From the NCBI RefSeq assembly GCF_002101595.1, contig NZ_LQOM01000033.1, forward strand, positions 62,001 through 126,000: a DNA stretch of 64,000 nt, read 5' to 3'. Made by a program: the position numbers and the translations under genes. The notes under the pieces were generated by a model. It worked only from the letters and a program-made list of their open reading frames with translations. It searched no databases and was not told the DNA's origin. Numbering within the stretch: position 1 is the stretch's first letter; the number at the start of each line of letters is the position of its first letter. This document shows, piece after piece, positions 38,182 through 45,684 of the stretch. The stretch comes from Mycobacterium celatum (GTDB lineage: Bacteria; Actinomycetota; Actinomycetes; Mycobacteriales; Mycobacteriaceae).

Positions 38182-39102
38182 ATGGCTGAACTGAGATTCG
38201 ACAATCGGGTCGCCGTCATCACCGGCGGAGGCCGGGGACTGGGGCGGGCCTACGCCCTGTTGCTGGCGTCTCGCGGCGCCAAGGTCGTCGTCAACGACAC
38301 CGGCGCCGGCCTGGCCGGCGACGGTGTCGACCCCCGCCCTGCCGACAGTGTGGCCGGCGAAATCCGGGCGGCGGGCTGGGATGCCGTCGCGTGCACCGAA
38401 TCCGTGGCGACGCCCGCCGGTGGCAAGGCGATCATCGAAGCGGCGCAGCAGCATTACGGCCGCGTCGACATTCTCATCCACAACGCCGGCACTGTTCGTC
38501 GAGCACCGTTGGCGGAGATGTCCTACGAGGACTTCGACGCTGTGCTGGATGTCCACCTGCGCGGCGCCTTTCACGTGGTGCGGCCGGCGTTTCCGCTGAT
38601 GCGTGACGCCGGCTACGGGCGCATCGTGTTGACGTCGTCGATCGGCGGCCTGTACGGCAATCACGACGTGGCCAATTACGCCGCCGCCAAGGCGGGCGTC
38701 ATCGGGCTGTCCAATGTTGCGGCGCTGGAAGGCGCCGCCGCCAACGTGAAATGCAACGTCGTCGTTCCGTCGGCAGTCACCAGAATGGCCGAGGGCCTGG
38801 ATGTTTCGGCGTATCCGGCGATGGGGCCCGAGCTGGTGGCGCCGGTGGTGGGTCTGCTCGCGCACGAATCTTGCCCGATCACCGGCGAGATGCTGATCTC
38901 GGTCGCCGGCCGGGTGGCGGGAGCAGTTGTCGCCGAAACACCGGGCGTGTACCGCCCGTCGTGGTCGATCGAGCAGGTGGCCGAACAGCTGGATGCCATC
39001 CGGGATGCCAACGCGCCATTGGTGTTTCCCGTCGTGCCCGACGGCCACGCCGACCATCTGCGCTACAGCTTCGAGATGGCCCGCGGGGTGCGGCATGGCT
39101 AG
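38182..39102 (+). CDS. Short-chain dehydrogenase/reductase
   Basis: A 306-aa SDR with TGGGRGLG at 14-21, HNAG near 98 and catalytic YAAAK near 166. The ending, with Tyr/Pro-rich segments VYRPSWSIEQVAEQL, resembles the SDR domain of multifunctional (HSD17B4-type) 3-hydroxyacyl-CoA dehydrogenases. It directly abuts the BVMO stop and overlaps the CoA-transferase start by 8 nt. A 3-hydroxyacyl-CoA oxidation step is therefore plausible. Confidence 0.85.
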   Translation: MAELRFDNRVAVITGGGRGLGRAYALLLASRGAKVVVNDTGAGLAGDGVDPRPADSVAGEIRAAGWDAVACTESVATPAGGKAIIEAAQQHYGRVDILIHNAGTVRRAPLAEMSYEDFDAVLDVHLRGAFHVVRPAFPLMRDAGYGRIVLTSSIGGLYGNHDVANYAAAKAGVIGLSNVAALEGAAANVKCNVVVPSAVTRMAEGLDVSAYPAMGPELVAPVVGLLAHESCPITGEMLISVAGRVAGAVVAETPGVYRPSWSIEQVAEQLDAIRDANAPLVFPVVPDGHADHLRYSFEMARGVRHG

Positions 39103-40252
39103 CGCCGGACCGCTGGCCGGGGTGCGGGTGGTCGATCTCACCGCAATGGTGATGGGGCCGTACTGCACCCAGATCATGGCCGACATGGGCGCCGACGTCA
39201 TCAAAGTCGAACCGCCCGAAGGCGACAACACCCGCTACATCTCGGTGGGCCCCGAGCCGTCGATGAGCGGCGTGTTCGTCAACGTGAACCGCGGCAAGCG
39301 CAGCGTAGTCCTCGACCTGCGCTCCGAGGGCGGCAAGGCCGCACTGCGGTCGTTAATCGAAACCGCCGACGTGTTCATCCACTCGATGCGGGCCAAGGCG
39401 ATCGCCCGGCTGGGATTCGGCTACGACGACGTCGCCGCGATCAACCCCGGCATCGTCTACACCAACTGCTACGGCTACGGCCGTCGCGGGCCTGACCGGG
39501 ACCTGCCCGCCTACGACGACACGATTCAGGCGGAGTGCGGGCTGCCGGCGGTCCAGGAACAACTCACCGGTGAGGCCAGCTACGTCGGAACGATCATGGC
39601 GGACAAGGTCGCCGGCCTGACCGCGCTCTACGCGACGATGATGGCGCTGTTTCACCGCGAACGCACCGGTGAGGGCCAAGAGGTCGAGGTCGCCATGTTC
39701 GAGACCATGGCGTCGTTCATGCTGGTCGAGCATGCCAACGGCGCGATGTTCGACCCGCCGCTCGGGCCGGCGGTCTATCCGCGCACGGTGGCGCCCAACC
39801 GCCGGCCGTATCGCACCAGCGACGGTTATATCGCGGCGCTGATCTACAACGACAAGCATTGGTCGGCGTTCATCGACGCGGTGCGACCGGCCTGGGCCCA
39901 CTCCTGCTACGCGACGCTGGAGCAGCGGGCCCGCCAGATCGACGCCGTCTACGCACTGCTCGCCGAGACGCTCGCGGAGCGCACGACCGAAGAGTGGCTG
40001 AAGCTGTTCCGCGAACTGGAAATACCCGCGGCACCGCTGGGCACGCCCGCCGACCTGTTCGACAACCCGCACCTCAACGCCGCCGGATTCTTCGAGACGG
40101 TCGACACGCCGCACGGCCCGGTGCGTTTTCCCGGTGTGCCGACCTGGTTTTCGCGCACCCCCGGCCGAGTCGCCGGCCCAGCCCCGCAACTGGGCGCCGA
40201 CACCGCCGAAGTGCTCGCCGAGGTGGCGCGAGCAGACGCAGAATCGCATTGA
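39095..40252 (+). CDS. CaiB/BaiF family CoA-transferase
   Basis: A 385-aa class III CoA-transferase. Family blocks seen: GVRVVDLTAMVMGPYCTQ at the N-terminus, IKVEPPEGD, NRGKRS, and the catalytic Asp in the IMADKVAGL segment near 170; EVAMFETM follows. It would move CoA from a donor thioester to an acid made by the pathway. Last gene of the rightward arm. Its final residues (RADAESH) and stop codon are encoded by the left arm of the inverted repeat at 40229, so the repeat has been adopted as coding end. Confidence 0.9.
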   Translation: MASAGPLAGVRVVDLTAMVMGPYCTQIMADMGADVIKVEPPEGDNTRYISVGPEPSMSGVFVNVNRGKRSVVLDLRSEGGKAALRSLIETADVFIHSMRAKAIARLGFGYDDVAAINPGIVYTNCYGYGRRGPDRDLPAYDDTIQAECGLPAVQEQLTGEASYVGTIMADKVAGLTALYATMMALFHRERTGEGQEVEVAMFETMASFMLVEHANGAMFDPPLGPAVYPRTVAPNRRPYRTSDGYIAALIYNDKHWSAFIDAVRPAWAHSCYATLEQRARQIDAVYALLAETLAERTTEEWLKLFRELEIPAAPLGTPADLFDNPHLNAAGFFETVDTPHGPVRFPGVPTWFSRTPGRVAGPAPQLGADTAEVLAEVARADAESH

Positions 40253-40286
40253 TCGCGGCCTGCTGATGCGATTCTGCGTCTGCTCG
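40229..40286. terminator. Terminator-like inverted repeat, GAGCAGACGCA family
   Basis: Perfect 21-bp arms (40229-40249 and 40266-40286) surround a 16-nt loop. The arm sequence CGAGCAGACGCAGAATCGCAT is shared with the element at 63116-63173 and partly with that at 24537. It overlaps the 3' end of the CoA-transferase gene. The stem would be a very strong RNA hairpin and is probably the terminator of the rightward arm, although no U-tract follows. Confidence 0.7.
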
Positions 40287-40423
40287 GCCCAAGGCGTGTC
40301 GTCCCCGTCATGCCGTGCAGTCGCACCTAAACTGGCCCTGATCCAAAAAGGGAGGAGCTGCGACGTATCGGCGGCGACACCGACACCGACCAGGTAAGCG
40401 GTCGGAGTGCGACAGGGGCTAGC

Positions 40424-42502
40424 ATGGGACCGGCCGGGGTGTATCCCGCGCCGGTTCGCTGCGTTCGGCGGCCCCGCTGGGTTGCCCCGCCGCGGCGTAC
40501 CCGGCCGGCCACCTCACGGAGTAGCGACCGGCGCCCCGGCATCCCGGCGCTCGACGGTCTGCGCGCGGTGGCCGTCGCGCTGGTGCTGGCCGACCACGGC
40601 GGCATCCCCGGCATGGGCGGCGGCTTCTTAGGCGTCGACATCTTTTTCGTGCTCAGCGGATTCCTGATCACCTCGCTGCTGCTGGACGAACTCGGCCGCA
40701 CGGGCCGCATCGACCTGACCGGGTTCTGGATTCGACGGGCACGACGACTGCTGCCCGCGCTGGTCCTGATGGTGCTGGCCGTAATCGTTGGGCGGCAGTT
40801 CTTTTCACCCGAGGCCGTCGCCGGGCTCCGCGACCAGGCTGTCGCCGCGTTCTTCTGGGTCGCCAACTGGATGTTCGTGGCGCAGAAGACCGACTACTTC
40901 ACCCAGGGCGCGCCGCCGTCGCCGCTGCAGCACGCCTGGTCGTTGGGTGTCGAGGAGCAGTACTACATCGGGTGGCCGTTGCTGCTGATCGCGGTGGCGG
41001 TCGTGCTGGCGGCACGGGCACGCCGGCGAGGCAGGTTGGCGATGCTGGGTGGAGTGCGCCTGACCGTCTTCCTGCTGGCCACCCTGGGCGCGCTGGCATC
41101 TGCGGCCCTGGCCATCCTCCTCGCATCGGACGCGACCCGGGACCGGGTCTACTTCGGCACCGACACCCGGGCCCAGGCACTGCTGACCGGCGCGGCGGCG
41201 TCTGCGCTGCTGGTGGGCGATTGGCCGGCGCTGAACCGCGGCTGGTCGCTGACCCGGACCCGGTGGGGCAAGTGGACCGCGCGTCTGCTGCCCGTGGTCG
41301 GGCTGGCCGCGCTGGCGGCCGCCGCCCACTACGCGGCCGGCAGCGCCGCCGAATTCCGGCACGGCCTGCTGAGCGCGGTGGCGGTGGCGGCAGTTTTGGT
41401 CATCGCGCCGGTGGCGCTCGACCAGCGCGGGCCCGTCGCGGTGGTGTTGTCGTGGCGTCCGCTGGTGTGGCTGGGCGTCATCTCCTACGGCGTCTACCTC
41501 TGGCATTGGCCAATCTTTCTGGTGCTCAACGGCCAGCGGACCGGGTGGTCGGGGCTGTCATTGTTCGCCGTGCGGTGCGCGGCCACCCTGGCCGTGTCGG
41601 CTGCGTCGTGGTGGTTGATCGAACAGCCCGTCCGCAAGTGGCGTCCCGCCCGGGTGCCGCTGTTGCCGCTGGCCGGGGCAACTGCTGCGACGGCCGCGGC
41701 GGTGACGATGATGGTGGTGCCGGTGGGCGCCAAATCCGGTGGGGGATCGGACAGCAGCCTGCCGCCCGGCATCTCGTCGGTCGCTAGGGTGTCGCCGTCG
41801 CCGCCGACCGGACCCCGCCCCGCGCGGGCCGTCGGACAGCGAGATCCGCACCGGCCGTTCACGGTTTCGGTGTTCGGCGACTCGATCGGCTGGACCCTGA
41901 TGCATTTCCTGCCGCCGACACCGGGATTCGACTTCGTCGACCACACCGTCATCGGGTGCAGCCTGGTGCGCGGCGGCCCGTACAAATACCTCGGCCAGAC
42001 GCTGGACCAGAAGTCCGAATGTGAGTCGTGGCCCAGCAGGTGGTCGAAGCAGGTCGCCGAGGACCAGCCGGATGCCGTCCTGTTGATCGTCGGCCGTTGG
42101 GAGACAGTGGACCGGGTCAACGAGGGACGCTGGACTCACATCGGCGACCCTGCCTTCGACGCCTACATCACCGGTGAGTTGGTACGCGCCCTCGACATCC
42201 TGGGCTCGTCGGGGGCGCCGCTGACGGTGGCCAACCTGCCCTACAGCCGTCGCGGCGAAAGGCCCGATGGCAGCCTGTACCCGGAGGACCAGCCCGAGCG
42301 GGTGGACGAGTGGAACACGTTGCTGCGCAGCACCATTGGCCAACGCCGCAACGTCGGGATACTCGACTTGAAGAAAAAGCTGTGCCCCGACGGGGTCTAC
42401 ACTGCCAAGGTCGACAGCATCACCGTGCGCAGCGACGGCGTCCACCCGACGGAGGAGGCGGTGAAGTGGCTGACGCCCTGGCTGGAGGAATCGCTGCGGT
42501 AG
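40424..42502 (+). CDS. Acyltransferase 3 (OafA/YrhL type) with SGNH domain, Rv0111-like
   Basis: A 692-aa membrane acyltransferase. About ten transmembrane helices begin near residue 45 (PALDGLRAVAVALVL). The family motifs DIFFVLSGFLIT, RRARRLLPAL and HAWSLGVEEQYY are present. A C-terminal periplasmic SGNH domain has the nucleophile GDSIGW and the late DGVHPT Asp/His pair. It closely resembles M. tuberculosis Rv0111 over its length, including the basic N-terminus. It likely O-acylates a cell-envelope glycan or glycolipid. It is convergent with the methyltransferase after 3 nt. Confidence 0.88.
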   Translation: MGPAGVYPAPVRCVRRPRWVAPPRRTRPATSRSSDRRPGIPALDGLRAVAVALVLADHGGIPGMGGGFLGVDIFFVLSGFLITSLLLDELGRTGRIDLTGFWIRRARRLLPALVLMVLAVIVGRQFFSPEAVAGLRDQAVAAFFWVANWMFVAQKTDYFTQGAPPSPLQHAWSLGVEEQYYIGWPLLLIAVAVVLAARARRRGRLAMLGGVRLTVFLLATLGALASAALAILLASDATRDRVYFGTDTRAQALLTGAAASALLVGDWPALNRGWSLTRTRWGKWTARLLPVVGLAALAAAAHYAAGSAAEFRHGLLSAVAVAAVLVIAPVALDQRGPVAVVLSWRPLVWLGVISYGVYLWHWPIFLVLNGQRTGWSGLSLFAVRCAATLAVSAASWWLIEQPVRKWRPARVPLLPLAGATAATAAAVTMMVVPVGAKSGGGSDSSLPPGISSVARVSPSPPTGPRPARAVGQRDPHRPFTVSVFGDSIGWTLMHFLPPTPGFDFVDHTVIGCSLVRGGPYKYLGQTLDQKSECESWPSRWSKQVAEDQPDAVLLIVGRWETVDRVNEGRWTHIGDPAFDAYITGELVRALDILGSSGAPLTVANLPYSRRGERPDGSLYPEDQPERVDEWNTLLRSTIGQRRNVGILDLKKKLCPDGVYTAKVDSITVRSDGVHPTEEAVKWLTPWLEESLR

Positions 42503-42505
42503 AGG

Positions 42506-43162
42506 TTATACGCGGCAGCTGATTTCCATGCTGTCGCTTTCCCGGGCCTGGAAGTTGACGCTGACATAACCGTTGTCGGGGTTACGCACGTGGTCCAAAT
42601 AGGGCTGGGTGTCGGCCATCTCGGTGTTGTCAGCGATGACGAGGCTTCCCGCCGACAGACGTGGTTCGAGCAACTCGATCACCGGCAGGTACAGCTCTTT
42701 CCACCCGTCGAGCAGAACGAAATCGACTGGCCCGTCAAGACCCTTCAGCGTCTCCAGCGCATCCCCGTCGAGGACGGTGATCAGGTCGTCCAACCCGGTC
42801 TCGGCAAACGTCTGTTGTGCCGTCGCTATCTTGGTGGCGCTGAGCTCGGTCGTCACCACTCGACCCCTGCCGTTGTCGCGCACCGCCGACGCGAGATGGA
42901 TCGCGGAAATACCGAACGACATCCCGAATTCGACGATGGTGGCCGGACGAGTGGCCCGAACCAGTGAATACAGCAGCCGGCCGGCCTCCGGGGTGACCGG
43001 GATGTAGAACTCGCTCATCGCATCAGCGCGTTCCTTCGCGCCGGCGGACGCCTGTGCGATTCTTCCGCCGCCCTCACGCAGCTTCGGTAGCTGCTCGTTG
43101 GCCGCGGTGTACATCCGGTCAAGCGCTGTCGCGACTCTGGGGTCCTGGAGGGTGATAGCCAT
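42506..43162 (-). CDS. O-methyltransferase, class I SAM-dependent
   Basis: A 218-aa methyltransferase of the catechol/caffeoyl-CoA O-methyltransferase-like type. Motif I is VEFGMSFGISAIHLA near 79, followed by an ELS acidic loop, DGDALE and the metal/substrate strand VDFVLLDGWKELY. The ATG at 43162 gives a complete domain with the usual N-terminal helices. It is divergent from the Mg2+-riboswitch transcript. Substrate unknown. Confidence 0.82.
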   Translation of the reverse strand: MAITLQDPRVATALDRMYTAANEQLPKLREGGGRIAQASAGAKERADAMSEFYIPVTPEAGRLLYSLVRATRPATIVEFGMSFGISAIHLASAVRDNGRGRVVTTELSATKIATAQQTFAETGLDDLITVLDGDALETLKGLDGPVDFVLLDGWKELYLPVIELLEPRLSAGSLVIADNTEMADTQPYLDHVRNPDNGYVSVNFQARESDSMEISCRV

Positions 43163-43259
43163 GGTTTAGAGCCTAAGCGTTGCGCCGCACTTCGAGTGCC
43201 CGGGTGCAGACTCCCAGCGTTTGACGGACGCCGGGCTGGATGCGACCATGGAACGGCAG

Positions 43260-43420
43260 CACCTCGGTAGGTGAGGCGTCTGTACGGATACAGGCCACTG
43301 ACCCCGAACGTCGAGAGACGCCCCGGGTCAGGACAGCTCTTCCCGGCCTAAGGGTTGAGCCCAAGTGGCTTCCGGACGCGGTCCGGATACGCCGTGCAGT
43401 GCCGAAGCTCCGACGAGAGG
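43260..43420 (+). promoter_or_regulatory. M-box (ykoK-type) Mg2+ riboswitch
   Basis: The conserved blocks of the M-box aptamer occur in order: GGTAGGTGAGGCGTCTGT (43266-43283), the paired ACTGACCC...GGGTCAG, the ACGTCGAGAGACGCC loop around 43308-43322, and the closing GTGCCGAAGCTCCGACGA (about 43399-43416). In other bacteria this RNA folds when Mg2+ is plentiful and shuts off magnesium transporter genes. It lies in the 359-nt untranslated leader that ends at a 25-codon ORF. The 98 nt before it must hold the promoter; no clear -10 was assigned. Confidence 0.88.
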
Positions 43421-43427
43421 GGTGCGT

Positions 43428-43450
43428 GCCCAGCGGCTTTCGCCGCGGGC
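43428..43450 (+). terminator. Hairpin just after the M-box, possible expression platform
   Basis: GCCC-A-GCGGC-TTTC-GCCGC-GGGC folds into a stable 9-bp hairpin 8 nt after the aptamer. A pyrimidine-rich stretch (CATTCCTCTTT) follows, though without a true U-run. It may be a terminator switched by the riboswitch; rho-dependent control is the alternative. Confidence 0.5.
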
Positions 43451-43521
43451 GCTCATTCCTCTTTGTGCGCGCACAGTGGTGACACCCGCGTGTGTCCTGG
43501 CCGTGAGGAGGTGAGGGCGAG

Positions 43522-43599
43522 ATGAGTCCGAGCGATAGTCCCTATCCGCAGTCCATTTCCGTTTCGTCCCGACCCGGACGCGGCCTCCGCGCCGCCTGA
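43522..43599 (+). CDS. 25-codon proline/serine-rich leader peptide ORF
   Basis: The ORF reads MSPSDSPYPQSISVSS followed by RPGRGLRAA and has 4 Pro and 7 Ser in 25 residues. A textbook Shine-Dalgarno sequence, AGGAGGTGA, ends 7 nt before the ATG, stronger than for most genes in the window. It lies between the M-box and the 63-aa ORF. In Salmonella, Mg2+-transporter mRNAs carry Pro-rich leader peptides whose translation controls expression; a comparable role here is inference. Confidence 0.5.
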   Translation: MSPSDSPYPQSISVSSRPGRGLRAA

Positions 43600-43650
43600 C
43601 GCGTCTTCGCGCAGTCCTCGCCGGTCGGGCTTACCGGCAGGAGAAAGATC

Positions 43651-43842
43651 ATGGCTTTTGTTGTTGCACACCGTGTTTCACCGATGCTGGACGCGGGACG
43701 CCGGGTGGCAGGTCGGTTGCGCGCACGCCGCAACCTGACTCCGCAAGAGCGGGCCAACCTGTATGTGTCGCGGATGGCTCCGGCGGTGATCACCGCCTCG
43801 CTGGGCGGGCACCCAACCCGCATCGACGTCAACCGCAACTGA
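43651..43842 (+). CDS. Small basic protein in Mg2+-riboswitch operon
   Basis: A 63-aa basic protein with a LTPQERANLYVSRMAPAVITASL core and no signal or membrane segment. A good AGGAGAAAG ribosome site precedes the ATG. It is the first full gene after the M-box and precedes the NRAMP-type transporter by 93 nt that contain a hairpin. In M. tuberculosis an M-box also precedes a small protein gene (Rv1535), which may be related; that is recollection, not an alignment. Function unknown. Confidence 0.7.
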   Translation: MAFVVAHRVSPMLDAGRRVAGRLRARRNLTPQERANLYVSRMAPAVITASLGGHPTRIDVNRN

Positions 43843-43851
43843 CGCGTCGGA

Positions 43852-43894
43852 CCGGGACACCCCGAGCGGCCGCTACCGCCGGGGTGTATCCCGG
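43852..43894 (+). promoter_or_regulatory. Intercistronic hairpin before NRAMP-type transporter
   Basis: CCGGGACACCCCG (43852-43864) pairs with CGGGGTGTATCCCGG (43880-43894), leaving a 2-nt bulge. It sits between the 63-aa ORF and the transporter gene and could tune transporter expression by partial termination or mRNA stabilisation. Confidence 0.4.
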
Positions 43895-43935
43895 GCCGCG
43901 CGCGGTCAGCCCCCCACCCAGAGAGCGAGACGCCG

Positions 43936-45684
43936 ATGACTTCCTTCTCCACCGACGTGCACGACAACGTCGGCGGCGCGCCGAGGACCAACGGCATTGC
44001 GGCGGTGCTGGATTCCGCGCACGTCGGCGACATCGTCGGCGCGTTCGGCCGGATCGGGCGCGACGACACGGGGGCTGGCCGTAGTCGCTGGCAGCGGCTG
44101 CGCACGCTGATGGTCATCAGCGGTCCCGGGTTGATCGTGATGGTCGGCGACAACGACGCCGGCGGTGTGGCGACCTACGCGCAGGCCGGGCAGAACTACG
44201 GGATGAACCTGCTGTGGACGCTGGTGCTGCTGATCCCGGTGCTTTACGTCAACCAGGAGATGGTGCTGCGGCTGGGCGCGGTCACCGGTGTGGGTCATGC
44301 CCGGCTGATCTTCGAACGGTTCGGCAAGTTCTGGGGCGCATTCAGTGTCGGCGACCTGCTGCTGCTCAACGCGTTGACCATCGTCACCGAATTCATCGGT
44401 GTCGCACTGGCTCTCGGTTTCCTGGGCTGCCCGAAGGCGATCGCGATACCGGCCGCGGCGGTCTTGCTGTTCGCGGTGGTGGCGGGTGGCTCGTTTCGCC
44501 GTTGGGAGCGACTGATGTTCGTGCTGATCGCCGTGAACGTGGTGATCGTCCCCATGGCGCTGATGGTGCATCCCACACTGGACGGAACGGCGCGCGGACT
44601 GGTGCCGCAGTTTCCGGGCGGGATGGACTCCACGGTGCTGCTGCTGATCGTCGCGATCGTCGGCACCACCGTCGCACCCTGGCAGCTGTTCTTCCAGCAG
44701 TCCAACGTCGTCGACAAGCGCATCACGCCGCGCTGGATCCGCTACGGGCGAGCCGATTTGGTCCTCGGGATCGTCGTGGTGATGGCCGGTGCAGTAACAG
44801 TGATGGCCGCCACCGCATTTGGCTTCGCCGGCACCATTCACGCCGGGCACTTATCCGATGCCGGCGCAGTCGCCTCCAGCCTGGCCCACCACAGCGGAAG
44901 TACGGTCGGTGTGCTGTTCGCGATCGTGCTGCTCGACGCGTCGCTGATCGGCGCCAACGCCATCGGACTGGCCACCACCTACGCGCTCGGCGACACCCTG
45001 GGCAAACGCCACTCACTGCACTGGAAGATCTCCGAGGCGCCGCTGTTCTACGGCAGTTACGCGGTGATCCTTGCCGTGTCGGCTGCGGTGGCGTTCAGCC
45101 CGGACCATATCCTCGGCCTGATCACCCAGGGCGTGCAGGCGCTCGCCGGCGTCCTGCTGCCGTCGGCGACGGTGTTTCTGGTTCTGCTGTGCAACGACCG
45201 CCCGGTGCTGGGTCCGTGGGTCAACACCGTGCGGCAGAACATCTTCGCGTGGACGACGGTGTGGGCGTTGGTGCTCTTGTCGTTGGCATTGACGGCGTCG
45301 ACCCTCTTCCCGGATCTGCCCGCGAGCACTCTGCAGGTCGGTCTCGCGATCGGCGCCGTGGTCGGCGTCATCGGGGGCGCCGCGGTGACCGCCATCGCGC
45401 GCCGAGCCGCGAACCGGCGCGTCGCCGAGTCCGTCGCAAACGCATTGGGCGGGCTCGCTCCCGACGAGGTCGAAGAGCTCGACGACGTCCCGACGCTGAC
45501 GCATGCAGAGCGACGCGCGCTGCGTCAGCAGTACCGCGCGAACTGGCGGATGCCCGCACTGGCGACGCTGGCCCGCCCGGCGATGTCACCGGTTCGACGG
45601 GCCGCGCTGCTCGTCCTGCGCGGCTACCTGGTTGTCGCCGTGGCCCTGGTCGTCGTCAAGATCGTCCAGGCCGGTATCGGTTGA
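43936..45684 (+). CDS. NRAMP-family transporter, probable Mg2+ (NRMT-type)
   Basis: A 582-aa membrane protein with about eleven helices of the SLC11/NRAMP (LeuT-like) fold and a ~55-residue hydrophilic N-terminus. The helix-1 metal motif, DPGN in Mn2+/Fe2+ carriers, reads DAGG (74-77), and the helix-6 MPH motif reads APW (247-249), so the metal-coordinating Met is lost. These exchanges are those expected for NRAMP-related magnesium transporters. The M-box riboswitch upstream independently points to Mg2+. The C-terminal ~100 residues are cytosolic and charged. The 3' end overlaps the convergent oxidoreductase by 29 nt. Confidence 0.82.
   Translation: MTSFSTDVHDNVGGAPRTNGIAAVLDSAHVGDIVGAFGRIGRDDTGAGRSRWQRLRTLMVISGPGLIVMVGDNDAGGVATYAQAGQNYGMNLLWTLVLLIPVLYVNQEMVLRLGAVTGVGHARLIFERFGKFWGAFSVGDLLLLNALTIVTEFIGVALALGFLGCPKAIAIPAAAVLLFAVVAGGSFRRWERLMFVLIAVNVVIVPMALMVHPTLDGTARGLVPQFPGGMDSTVLLLIVAIVGTTVAPWQLFFQQSNVVDKRITPRWIRYGRADLVLGIVVVMAGAVTVMAATAFGFAGTIHAGHLSDAGAVASSLAHHSGSTVGVLFAIVLLDASLIGANAIGLATTYALGDTLGKRHSLHWKISEAPLFYGSYAVILAVSAAVAFSPDHILGLITQGVQALAGVLLPSATVFLVLLCNDRPVLGPWVNTVRQNIFAWTTVWALVLLSLALTASTLFPDLPASTLQVGLAIGAVVGVIGGAAVTAIARRAANRRVAESVANALGGLAPDEVEELDDVPTLTHAERRALRQQYRANWRMPALATLARPAMSPVRRAALLVLRGYLVVAVALVVVKIVQAGIG

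Noticed and set aside
36292..39231. A 979-codon open frame on the minus strand opposite the Rieske, BVMO and SDR genes.
   Set aside because: It mirrors the GC-rich third positions of three well-supported genes, has an Arg/His-rich composition and no recognisable domain. It is an antisense shadow.
43936..45684. Annotation as a Mn2+/Fe2+ transporter MntH.
   Set aside because: The DPGN and MPH metal-site motifs are not conserved and the leader is an Mg2+ riboswitch.
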